Shown piece by piece: positions 8,873-17,589 of a DNA stretch of 64,000 bases (the first letter of the stretch is position 1; each line of letters starts with the position of its first letter). A program made the translations under genes and the position numbers. Source of the stretch: Bacillota bacterium. GTDB taxonomy: Bacteria; Bacillota; UBA4882; UBA8346. Below the pieces are notes generated by a model. The model made no database searches. It was not told the DNA's origin and was given only the letters and a program-made list of their open reading frames with translations. Location: positions 1-64,000 of the forward strand of contig JAEVYU010000061.1 in NCBI GenBank assembly GCA_023392595.1. The letters run 5' to 3'.

Positions 8873-9841
8873 TTAAATTACCCCAAAAAAAATTTTTACA
8901 ATATCTTTAAATGATATAAAAAGTCTAGCCTTTTTACTATTGCTATAAATATGAAAATATTGTTTTTGCGAACCACCAAACGCTCTAAAAAACCTTTCAA
9001 CGGGTTCCAACATGCTTCCTTCAAGATCAAACCTTTTTGTCACTGATTGAGAAAATTTTATAGCTTCCCACATAAGCAAACTTGTAGCTCCGCTATTTCT
9101 CCATAACGGATCGCCACCGCCCATAAGATAATAAGCACTTTCGCTATCCCAAATCAAATATAGCCCACAATGGATATTACCTTTTTCGTCTTCGGCAAAA
9201 AATATCTTCCGGCATTCTCTTTTATCTAAACAACTATCTAAATGATCTAAAAATTTCAAAGAATATGGCATATCCAGCTTTTGCCGTGCGAAGGTTTTCT
9301 TATTTATTTCGTAAAACTTTGAAATATTATTTTCACAATATGTCTTTGTTATTTTAAGCGCCTTTTTTATATCGGTTTTAATATTTGATCTGAAACTATT
9401 ATAAACTTCATCCAAGTTACTTAAGTCCTCTATCACATAAGTATATTTTGTCGTTTGTTCAAAGCCCTTCCAATAAAAAGGTAGCCAGTTCGTGATAGAG
9501 TAATTAAAATTTTGCCTAAAAATATCAAATGCCGATAATTTCTCAATTAATTCTGTAAAGATTTCTTTTTCAAAGGATAATTTTGAATGCAAAGTTTGCC
9601 CCGGAGGATACTTAATCCATATCCCCATTTTCTGCGTTAATTTAGGCATTGTTATCATTTTAAAACTATATTTTTTTTCGATATAATATGGAAAACTGGC
9701 AACTACTTCTCCACCCTTTTCTAATAAAACAACATCCCAATTATCCTCACCGCAAACCGCATCCAGCCACCAAAACTGGGAGAATATCGGAATTGTTTTT
9801 TCCTTCTCACATAATGCCTTATAACGTTCCTTATTACACAT
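8873..9841 (-). CDS. FemAB/GNAT-like acyl- or aminoacyl-transferase
   Basis: 322 residues. The layout resembles FemAB/BioF2-like proteins: an N-terminal half with FPYYIEKKYSFK and a C-terminal GNAT core with IHCGLYLIWDSESAYYLMGG and the terminal RFDLEGSMLEPVERFFRAFG, the usual signature of this family in exopolysaccharide loci. Relatives transfer acyl or amino-acid groups to cell-envelope precursors. Here an N- or O-acylation of an amino sugar is a reasonable inference. It ends one base before the probable ATT start of the deacetylase, so the two may be translationally coupled. The start codon lies 3 bp from the formyltransferase stop. Confidence 0.78.
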   Translation of the reverse strand: MCNKERYKALCEKEKTIPIFSQFWWLDAVCGEDNWDVVLLEKGGEVVASFPYYIEKKYSFKMITMPKLTQKMGIWIKYPPGQTLHSKLSFEKEIFTELIEKLSAFDIFRQNFNYSITNWLPFYWKGFEQTTKYTYVIEDLSNLDEVYNSFRSNIKTDIKKALKITKTYCENNISKFYEINKKTFARQKLDMPYSLKFLDHLDSCLDKRECRKIFFAEDEKGNIHCGLYLIWDSESAYYLMGGGDPLWRNSGATSLLMWEAIKFSQSVTKRFDLEGSMLEPVERFFRAFGGSQKQYFHIYSNSKKARLFISFKDIVKIFFGVI

Positions 9842-9844
9842 TGA

Positions 9845-10864
9845 TTAGCAACCTCTTAAGAAAGATAAAATCCAATTTTTAAGACTAAAATTAGCCTTCA
9901 GAAATATTTTCCCTTCACTGCATGATAAAAAATATTGGCCATTTTCTTTATATATTTTGGAAGGTTCATATTCTTGCTTTTCTTGATATCTAATTTCTTG
10001 AATTGACCAACTGAAACCCGTGGAATAACCTTTTGGGTAAATAAATCCTTCCGTACCGCATAGAAAGTGCCAAATTCTTTCAATACTCCAATTTTGCCAA
10101 TCAATAAATTCCAGGCTATTAAGTTTTTTAATATTTTTTGCCCGTAAAGTAGGACTTACCTCGGGCTGAATCATCCTTGGAGCAGCACCCTTTGTAATAG
10201 CTTCGATAGCTTTAAGTAAAAGAGGAACACCCAATTCATCGATAAGAGTTTTTTTTAATACAGCTAATTTAGTTCCCAATGGAAGGTCAAAACTTTCTTG
10301 ATAGATAATGTCTCCGGTATCCTCGCCGTTGTCAATATAATGAACTGTTACCCCCGGTTTTAAATCCATATTATAATACATCCAAAAATATGGATTGGGT
10401 CCTCTATATTTTGGTAATAAGGCAGGATGAAGATTAATTGTCCCAAATTGCGGAATGGTAAAAATATTCTCTTTTAATAATTGGGACATCGAATATACAA
10501 CAATCAAACTTGGGGCTAAATTCCGAACCCATTTTTTCAGTTTTATATCGCTGCCATTGTCCATATAATAATATGGTATGGCTTCTTTTTCAGCTAAATC
10601 TTTTAAAGTATCTGCTTTAGAAATAACCATATGAACAAGCTGCAACAATATTGAAAAAATTTTCTTATATCCCTTGTTCTTAGCCCTCGGAGCAGCTTCG
10701 ATAATTCCTATAATTTTATTTCGAGAATTTAATAATGGTAAAACAATCGAAGATACTCCTTGAGTGATTATAATTATTCCATGGTCATCTTTAAGTCCAG
10801 AATTTTGCTTATTCATAATATATTTCATCCTCAAACAAGACTTCAACATTCTAATCATATTCAT
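9845..10864 (-). CDS. Formyltransferase family protein (sugar N-formyltransferase candidate)
   Basis: 339 residues. The formyltransferase core is clear: INLHPALLPKYRGPNPYFW holds the catalytic Asn and His, and DNGEDTGDII holds the catalytic Asp, as in methionyl-tRNA formyltransferase and sugar N-formyltransferases using N10-formyl-tetrahydrofolate. The sugar-locus setting favours formylation of an amino sugar over initiator tRNA. The C-terminal 100 residues differ from the tRNA enzyme and include WHFLCGTEGFIYPKGYS. Three in-frame ATGs crowd the start; homology suggests initiation near 10816, since the beta strand GIIIITQG lies shortly after that Met. Confidence 0.82.
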   Translation of the reverse strand: MNMIRMLKSCLRMKYIMNKQNSGLKDDHGIIIITQGVSSIVLPLLNSRNKIIGIIEAAPRAKNKGYKKIFSILLQLVHMVISKADTLKDLAEKEAIPYYYMDNGSDIKLKKWVRNLAPSLIVVYSMSQLLKENIFTIPQFGTINLHPALLPKYRGPNPYFWMYYNMDLKPGVTVHYIDNGEDTGDIIYQESFDLPLGTKLAVLKKTLIDELGVPLLLKAIEAITKGAAPRMIQPEVSPTLRAKNIKKLNSLEFIDWQNWSIERIWHFLCGTEGFIYPKGYSTGFSWSIQEIRYQEKQEYEPSKIYKENGQYFLSCSEGKIFLKANFSLKNWILSFLRGC

Positions 10865-10908
10865 TAGCGTTTATCCGACAAAACGCGCAGACGTAATCAT
10901 TCATTATG

Positions 10909-11646
10909 TTATTTCCATTGATGAACTATCGAATCCTGTAAATCTTTCCAGCAGTTTTCCGGTTCATCAACTTTTCTTATTAAAAAAAGGACTTCTTGGC
11001 CCATTAAAATACTTAAACCACCTTTATAGAAACAAGGGTAACAAAATATTTGTTCAATCTGAAAACCAGCCATTGATGCTAGCTTTATAAATCCATAAGG
11101 GGATAATTCTGTGATATGTGTATCCTTAATACTTTTCTTTTTTCCTATAATTATAGATTTGATAAATGATAAAAAGTATCTCCAGTAAAAGCTATTTGGA
11201 ATACTAACTACTACAATACCGTTATTATTCAAGAATTTGTTTATATTCTGCATAGCAATAAAAGGACTTACTAAATGCTCTAATATTTCTTGAAAGACTA
11301 CTAAATCGAATTTTTGCGGAAGAGCCGTATCAATATCTTGAATATCATTTAAATATACATTTTTTAATTTAATATTTAATTGCCTAGTCGTCTCTAAAAA
11401 ACTTTCACTAAAATCCATGATAGATAAATTGCAGTTTTCCTCTTTAATTACCTTTGAAATAACCTCGGTTATATAACCAGAGCCAGTCCCTATTTCCAAT
11501 ATCTCTTCAATTTGTTGCATTTTCAAGTGCTTTCTAATAAGGTCCTCTGTTACTTTTCTTCTTGCCTTGGGTACTCTTGTTGGAGTTTTAGCTAAATTTT
11601 CATATTTCCCAACCTCATAATAAAGTCTTTTAATATAATTAAGCAA
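10909..11646 (-). CDS. Class I SAM-dependent methyltransferase (UbiG-like)
   Basis: 245 residues from a TTG start that follows GGGGG. The SAM-binding loop ILEIGTGSGYITEV begins near residue 49; MDFSESFLE is the acidic strand-2 region, FDLVVFQEILEHL is motif II and VVVSIPNSFYW is strand 5. This is the Methyltransf_11/23 type that often decorates sugars in surface polysaccharides. It lies between the flippase and formyltransferase genes in the same direction, so is part of the polysaccharide operon. Confidence 0.82.
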   Translation of the reverse strand: MLNYIKRLYYEVGKYENLAKTPTRVPKARRKVTEDLIRKHLKMQQIEEILEIGTGSGYITEVISKVIKEENCNLSIMDFSESFLETTRQLNIKLKNVYLNDIQDIDTALPQKFDLVVFQEILEHLVSPFIAMQNINKFLNNNGIVVVSIPNSFYWRYFLSFIKSIIIGKKKSIKDTHITELSPYGFIKLASMAGFQIEQIFCYPCFYKGGLSILMGQEVLFLIRKVDEPENCWKDLQDSIVHQWK

Positions 11647-11810
11647 AAAGATTTACCCCCTTAAAAATCAAGTATAATTCCAACGATAAAACATTTTTTG
11701 TATTTTCAATAAGACTATATTTGGTTTTCCCGAAAAAAATAATTAAAAAGCTTTAATGTGCTGAGAGACTATGATATTCAATTTGAATTCAAATTTAATT
11801 TGACATTATA

Positions 11811-13142
11811 TTATTCTTCTTTTTTAATTTTCAAGGATAAATGCCCTATCTTAAATACTATTAAGATTAGGATAAAATAAAAGATACTTTGCGTTATAGA
11901 TAAAATCAAAAATGTATAAAAATAATTTTTTATCCACATACCACCCACAACAAAGATTAAAATGGTAAATATAAATGAACCTATCTGCCACAATAATAGA
12001 ATTTTCTGTCGCTCATAAATGGAAAAAATTATACTAAGTGGCGAAGATAATAACCTAAAAAACACCCATGGAGATAGAATTAAAATAATTTTCCCCGCAG
12101 TATACCATTTAGAACCAAAAACTATTCCAAATAAGCTTGGAGCGATTCCAGCCATAATTATTACTATAGGCAATCCACCCAAAAAAAGTATTTTAAACGT
12201 CTGTTCTAAAGTAATTTTAATGGAGCCGGTATTATTTTTTTCCTCGGAAGCCCGTTGAAAAAACACTTGACTTAATGATTGCCCCAATATATTAAGTGGA
12301 ATTTGAATAACTCTATTTCCCAAAGCATAAAATCCCGCAACTGCAGGACCAAAATAATACGTAATTAAAATTGCAGGTAAATTTATAGTTAAAGTATTTA
12401 ATAAAGCTGCCCATATTGAAAATAGAGGAAAATCCTTATATCGCCTTAATGTCCAAAACAATTTGTTTACTTTTGATTTAAAAAAGCAAACTATTTGCTT
12501 GGGTTTTAAATAATCCAAAAAATCGATTATTTTATCATGTATCAAACAAATCAATCCAGCTAATTGACTGAGAGTAATCGCAAATAGCAAACCACCCGGT
12601 TTAATATCCAATAATCCAAAAGACAACTGGAATCCTGAATTTGATACTGACGTAACCATTGTAGAATTTGCAATATCTTTATATTGTTTTTTACGATTTT
12701 TCCAATAAGTTATAATCTGATAAATACCCATTACTAATACATTAAAAGGTAATAGCCATAACCAATGTTTAAGATCATGATTACCAAATACCTTTGAAAT
12801 GGAAGTTCCCCAAAAATAAATAATTATTGATAGAAAAATTACTAATATAAAGTTAATTATTACCCCTAACAAAACAAGATCCAAAGCTTCTTCGTCATCT
12901 TTAGGAAGCATAATAGCCAATTCATACCGAAACGCTGATATAACTACCAAAATTGAGGTTATGGAATAAAAAATGGACCATATTCCAAAATCAGAAGGAC
13001 TATATATTCTTGTTAGAAATGGGCTTGCCAAAATGGTGGAACCAATTCCAATAGCATTCGCAATTGCTAACGTAAAGGAATTCCCAATAAACCCATTTCC
13101 TATTAATTTATCTTTAAATTGTTTAATTCTAATTTTGTTCAT
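11811..13142 (-). CDS. Polysaccharide flippase (Wzx/PST family)
   Basis: 443 residues and about 12 hydrophobic segments spread over the entire length, with short charged loops and no soluble domain. The N-terminus contains SPFLTRIYSPSDFGIWSIF, the conserved opening of the polysaccharide-transport branch of the MOP superfamily. It should flip the undecaprenyl-linked repeat unit to the outer face of the cytoplasmic membrane. A Wzy polymerase and Wzz-like regulators are not seen in the window. Just downstream, 11780-11795 is a perfect 16-bp palindrome of unknown role. Confidence 0.86.
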   Translation of the reverse strand: MNKIRIKQFKDKLIGNGFIGNSFTLAIANAIGIGSTILASPFLTRIYSPSDFGIWSIFYSITSILVVISAFRYELAIMLPKDDEEALDLVLLGVIINFILVIFLSIIIYFWGTSISKVFGNHDLKHWLWLLPFNVLVMGIYQIITYWKNRKKQYKDIANSTMVTSVSNSGFQLSFGLLDIKPGGLLFAITLSQLAGLICLIHDKIIDFLDYLKPKQIVCFFKSKVNKLFWTLRRYKDFPLFSIWAALLNTLTINLPAILITYYFGPAVAGFYALGNRVIQIPLNILGQSLSQVFFQRASEEKNNTGSIKITLEQTFKILFLGGLPIVIIMAGIAPSLFGIVFGSKWYTAGKIILILSPWVFFRLLSSPLSIIFSIYERQKILLLWQIGSFIFTILIFVVGGMWIKNYFYTFLILSITQSIFYFILILIVFKIGHLSLKIKKEE

Positions 13143-13289
13143 TAAAATTCTATTGCTACTTTTAAATTTTATTTAATTGCCGATTCATCAATGTCAAAGA
13201 CCCCAAAATCATTATTTCCCAAGCAAGTAATTTTGTTAAAAATTTTTTTCGTTTTTAATATTCATTACACCAAGATAATTACCTCAAAA

Positions 13290-14624
13290 CTATAATAACT
13301 CAATATTCCGTCTGAATTTAATATTTTTCATCGCATTTTTAGTGTCAAATATCATCTTTGCATACTTTTTAATGAACTCATAATCATAGCAACTGTGCAT
13401 TGATGTTATAACGGTAAGATCCGCTTCTTTTAGATTTTCTGCTGTCAATTCAATCCCAACATACTCTTTGCCTCTATGTGCAAATTTAGGGATAAACGGA
13501 TCATTGTAACTAATTAAAGAGCCTTCTGCTTCAAAATGTTCGATCACCTTCAACGCAGGACTTTCCCGATAATCATCAATATCTTGTTTATAGGCGATCC
13601 CTAAAATAAGAATCTTAGAGCCATTTAGCGGTTTTTTAAACCGATTCAAAATCTTTGATGCACGTTCCACAACATACTGGGGCATATAATTATTAATTTC
13701 ACCTGAGGTTTCAATTAACCTAGTATGATAATCGTATTCTCGCGCTTTCCAGGTTAGATAAAATGGATCCAGCGGGATACAATGCCCCCCGATTCCGGGT
13801 CCCGGATAAAAAGCCTGAAAACCATAAGGTTTGGTTTTGGCAGCTTCAATAACCTCCCATACATTAATCCCCATTTTATTGCAAATAATAGCCATTTCAT
13901 TGGCTAATCCGATATTAATATTACGGTAGGTGTTTTCAAGAATCTTTTCCATTTCCGCTACAGCAGGGGAAGACGCTTCAAAAACTTCACTTTCAAGAAT
14001 ATTGCGATAGAGCATTGCTGCAACTTCTGTACTGTCTTTTCCTACCCCACCGACTACTTTTGGGGTATTCTTGGTTTTATAGATGAGATTTCCCGGATCA
14101 ACCCGTTCGGGTGAGAAGGCTAGAAAAAAGTCCTCCCCGCATTTAAGACCGGAAGTATTCTCTAGGATAGGCTTTACTAATTCCTCGGTAGTTCCGGGAT
14201 AGGTCGTGCTTTCAAGCACTACCAGCATCCCTTGATGAAGATATTTGGCAATATACTCTGTCGAAGATTTTACATAACTAATATCCGGTTGTTGATATTT
14301 ATCTAAAGGTGTAGGAACACAAATAGCGACACAATCAACTTCTTTAATAAAAGAAAAGTCAAAAGTTGCGCTCAGCAAACCTTTCTTTACAACGACTTCT
14401 AAATCACTATCAACAATATCACCGATATAATTTTTACCCTGATTTACGAGATCAACTTTGGTTTTTTGAACATCAAAGCCTATTGTTTTATATCCTGCTT
14501 TCGCTTTCTCGACAGATAAAGGAAGTCCAACATAACCTAACCCCACAACTCCAACGATTGCAGTTTTCTTTTTTATCTTTTCCATCAGACAACTTTTTAA
14601 GTCCGTAATAGCCAGTCCCTTCAT
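13290..14624 (-). CDS. wbpA: UDP-N-acetylglucosamine 6-dehydrogenase (WbpA type)
   Basis: 444 residues. The NAD-binding VVGLGYVGLPLS (26-37), the central domain with SPERVDPGN (171-179) and the catalytic-cysteine motif GGHCIPLDP (C282) define the nucleotide-sugar dehydrogenase family. SPERVDPGN and YYFQ-region spacing match WbpA/WecC enzymes rather than UDP-glucose dehydrogenase. It oxidises UDP-GlcNAc at C6 to UDP-GlcNAcA with two NAD, the first step toward 2,3-diamino-uronic acids. The neighbours WbpE, WbpD and the broken WbpB support that pathway. The initiator could be M1 or M14; neither has a strong ribosome site. Confidence 0.88.
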   Translation of the reverse strand: MKGLAITDLKSCLMEKIKKKTAIVGVVGLGYVGLPLSVEKAKAGYKTIGFDVQKTKVDLVNQGKNYIGDIVDSDLEVVVKKGLLSATFDFSFIKEVDCVAICVPTPLDKYQQPDISYVKSSTEYIAKYLHQGMLVVLESTTYPGTTEELVKPILENTSGLKCGEDFFLAFSPERVDPGNLIYKTKNTPKVVGGVGKDSTEVAAMLYRNILESEVFEASSPAVAEMEKILENTYRNINIGLANEMAIICNKMGINVWEVIEAAKTKPYGFQAFYPGPGIGGHCIPLDPFYLTWKAREYDYHTRLIETSGEINNYMPQYVVERASKILNRFKKPLNGSKILILGIAYKQDIDDYRESPALKVIEHFEAEGSLISYNDPFIPKFAHRGKEYVGIELTAENLKEADLTVITSMHSCYDYEFIKKYAKMIFDTKNAMKNIKFRRNIELL

Positions 14625-14635
14625 TAATGAAATGT

Positions 14636-15766
14636 TTATTTTTCCAAAGCTGCTGATCCGATCACGTCAATAACCTTTTTGATATCCTCATCTTTCATAT
14701 ATGGATGCATAGGTAGACTGAAAATCCGTTCCGATGTGTCTTCGGATACTGGAAAATCACCTTTTTTATAACCTAATTCTTTAAATGCCGTTTGTAAATG
14801 AAGAGGAATTGGATAATATATTGCCGAAGGGATTTCAGAAGCTTTTAATCTATTCTGAAGTTTGCTCCGATAATATTTGTCATTCGCTAAAACAGAATAT
14901 TGAGCCCAAATCGAGATATATCCTTCAGGAACCGTTGGTACCTTAACAAAATCTTTAAGCCCATCATTATATCTTTTTGCAACTTGATTTCTTAAAGCAA
15001 TTTCATCTTTAAATACTGGCAGTTTTGATAATAAGATTGCTGCTTGTATTGTATCAAGTCTACTATTTGTCCCAATCCGTAGATTATCATATTTATCGGA
15101 ACCTTGTCCATGAACCCTAATTGACTTTAAAATCTTGGCAAGCTCATCATTATTTGTAAAAATTGCACCCCCATCACCATAACAACCTAACGGTTTGGCA
15201 GGGAAAAATGAAGTCGCCGCAGCATCGCCAAAACTGCCGGCAACCTTTTCTTTATAGATGCCTCCGAAACCTTGAGCCGCGTCTTCTAGTAATTTGAGAT
15301 TAAATTTTTTTGCGATAACATCAATTTTATCATAATCAGCAGCCAAACCAAACAAATCCACCGGAATGATTACTTTCGGTTTTATTTTCCCCTCATCTAA
15401 AGTTTTTTCAATAGTTTTTTCTAATGAATCAGGATCTATATTATAAGTATCTTTATTAATATCTACAAAAACCGGAGTTGCCCCAACGAGGCTTATAACC
15501 TCGGCTGTTGCAAAAAAGGTGAAAGGGGTGGTAAAAACCGCATCACCATGAGAAATGCCCCAGGCCATTAATGGTAAAAGCAACGCATCTGTCCCATTGG
15601 AACATGATACTACATGTTTTACACCGGTAAATTCGCCAAGCCTCTTCTCCAGCTCACTTACTTCCGGTCCCATAATATAATGGCCATGGTCAAGCACCTT
15701 CTGGATTTCGCTATCAATTTCCGGCTTTAATCTTTGATATTGTTCCGCTAAATCATTAAACTGCAT
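14636..15766 (-). CDS. wbpE: PLP-dependent sugar aminotransferase (WbpE type, DegT/DnrJ/EryC1/StrS)
   Basis: 376 residues. CSNGTDAL (55-62), EDAAQGFGG (161-169) and the PLP lysine in FFPAKPLGCYGDGG (K191) identify the DegT/StrS aminotransferases. The segment order fits WbpE, which aminates the 3-keto group of UDP-GlcNAcA made by WbpB, using glutamate. The gene lies 4 nt after wbpD, its start follows AGAGAGG, and wbpA is 11 nt downstream. All four genes therefore form a compact pathway cassette in the order B-D-E-A. Confidence 0.9.
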   Translation of the reverse strand: MQFNDLAEQYQRLKPEIDSEIQKVLDHGHYIMGPEVSELEKRLGEFTGVKHVVSCSNGTDALLLPLMAWGISHGDAVFTTPFTFFATAEVISLVGATPVFVDINKDTYNIDPDSLEKTIEKTLDEGKIKPKVIIPVDLFGLAADYDKIDVIAKKFNLKLLEDAAQGFGGIYKEKVAGSFGDAAATSFFPAKPLGCYGDGGAIFTNNDELAKILKSIRVHGQGSDKYDNLRIGTNSRLDTIQAAILLSKLPVFKDEIALRNQVAKRYNDGLKDFVKVPTVPEGYISIWAQYSVLANDKYYRSKLQNRLKASEIPSAIYYPIPLHLQTAFKELGYKKGDFPVSEDTSERIFSLPMHPYMKDEDIKKVIDVIGSAALEK

Positions 15767-15770
15767 TGAA

Positions 15771-16340
15771 TTATGCCTCTCTTAATGAATTATTCTCCTC
15801 TACATATACTCTACCGCATCGTTTACAGGTAGATGATGTTTTCAATTGTTCACCACACTCACAGACCCAGCCTTTTCTTTTTGCTGGAACTCCAATCATT
15901 AAGGCATAATCGGGAACATCGGATGCTACCACTGCGCCTGCCGCTATGAACGCATGTTTTCCCACAGCATGACCGCAAACAATCGTGGCATTGGCTCCAA
16001 TACTTGCGCCCTCTTTGATTAACGTCTTTAAATAAAAGTTGCTTCCTCGCTGTGGATATTTACAACGTGGATCTTTTACATTGGTAAAGACCGTTGATGG
16101 ACCACAAAATACATAATCTTCTAAAATAACGCCTTCATATATGGAAACATTGTTTTGTATTTTAACGTGGTTTCCAATTGCTACATTTTGACCAATCATT
16201 ACATTCTGCCCTAATGTGCAATCTTCTCCAATCTGGGCTCCGCTCATAACATGTGAAAAATGCCAAACCTTTGTGCCTTTGCCGATTTTAACCCCTTCAT
16301 CGATATAAGAAGATTCATGAACATAATAATCTTTACTCAT
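15771..16340 (-). CDS. wbpD: UDP-2-acetamido-3-amino-uronate N-acetyltransferase (WbpD type)
   Basis: 189 residues from the ATG at 16340, which overlaps the stop of the preceding gene (TAATG) and follows GGGGAG. The body is a left-handed beta-helix built of hexapeptide repeats (from about residue 14 to 155), ending with the LbetaH tail MIGVPAKRKGW. The last 30 residues carry CEC and CKRC, a possible zinc-ribbon tail seen in many WbpD homologues. The enzyme acetylates the 3-amino group using acetyl-CoA, giving UDP-2,3-diacetamido-2,3-dideoxy-glucuronate. Confidence 0.9.
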   Translation of the reverse strand: MSKDYYVHESSYIDEGVKIGKGTKVWHFSHVMSGAQIGEDCTLGQNVMIGQNVAIGNHVKIQNNVSIYEGVILEDYVFCGPSTVFTNVKDPRCKYPQRGSNFYLKTLIKEGASIGANATIVCGHAVGKHAFIAAGAVVASDVPDYALMIGVPAKRKGWVCECGEQLKTSSTCKRCGRVYVEENNSLREA

Positions 16341-17530
16341 TAAGCTCCCCATTTTGTAGCTATTTGTCTTCGATTCTGTACAGAATTATTCGTTTTGGTA
16401 TTGCTTATATCGTCACTTGTCATTTCAGTCGTAGAAAACTCAAAACCATCATATACGACCGGAAGACCAATTTTTTGAGATTTATATGCCACTAGGATAA
16501 TCTTCATCCCTATTATCCCGGCTTGGCCACTAATAAAAGGTTCCCTATCATTTCCTATCACAGATATTAAATCCTTATATAGCGGTGTATGCCCAAAACC
16601 ATATACGGTATCCGGGTCGTCCTCCTGCATTTTTAAAATTGCAGCTTCTAAATCTATCTGATCTTCAAATCGCCATGTTTCAATTTTGTTTACTGCCAAT
16701 CCACCAATGCAAACCGTGCCTCGCTCTCCAAAAATGTCTAGGGTTTCTTCCGGATTTTTCGGAAAAACACAAGCACTGCCCTCGACGATACCAATGGCTT
16801 TATTTTTAAAACGAATAATGATAGAACCGAAATCTTCAGCTTCAATATTCCGGATATAATTACCGGTTTGGGCATATACAGTTTCTACTTCGCCGCCCAT
16901 CATCCATTGCAAAAGATCAATATTATGAATACATTGGTTCATTAAAGTGCCGCCATCCAACAGCCAAGTTCCCCGCCAAGGCGCTTGTTGATAATACCCC
17001 ATATTCCTAGTCCACAAAACTCTTGCAGTACCATTAATAATTCTGCCAAACCTTCCCGCTTCGAGACTCTCACGCAATTTCAAAACAGGTTTATTAAACC
17101 TATTTTGGTGACATACCGCTAGTTTAAGATGATTTTTTTTGCCGTTTTGACCATTTCATCTGCATCATACGTGGATAAAGCAATTGGTTTCTCCACTAAA
17201 CCATGTTTCCCTGCGTTTAAACAATCTATGGCAATTGCCGAATGGTAACCACTTTCAATTGCAATAGCTACCAGATCAATATCAATTTCATTAAGCATCT
17301 TCATATAAGTATCATAGATTAAAGGTTTATTTGAACCCTCCGGAAGCTTAAATTTATATTCTTCAGCTTTTTTGAATAGCTTTTTCTTTATGAATATCAC
17401 ATACACCAACAAGATTCAAATCGTGACAATTATTTATAATTGCTTCGATGTGCTTATACGATATTCGGCCACAACCAATTATAGCTACCTTCAGCTTTTT
17501 GTTCAAAATAGTAGTCACCGCCCAATTCAT
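16340..17530 (-). pseudogene. wbpB: Gfo/Idh/MocA oxidoreductase (WbpB/WlbA type), split by two frameshifts
   Basis: Three reading frames together make one complete oxidoreductase. The N-terminal piece (from 17530 or the TTG at 17506) carries VAIIGCGRISYKHIEAI, the NAD-binding strand, up to CDIHKEKA near 17400. A middle piece (17119-about 17400) has IAIESGYHSAIAIDCL and GLVEKPIA, with the conserved EKP motif. The C-terminal piece (16340-about 17130) begins with NHLKLAVCHQNRFN and runs through GGTLMNQCIHNIDLL. The shifts lie at an A6 run near 17370 and an A8 run at 17132-17139. Either sequencing/assembly indels, phase variation or real decay is possible. Its intact form would oxidise C3 of UDP-GlcNAcA. 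Confidence 0.85.
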
Positions 17531-17589
17531 AGCTATTTTCGATTGCTTCTAACAACTCACAAATCGAGAATTAAACAAAAAAGTAATAA

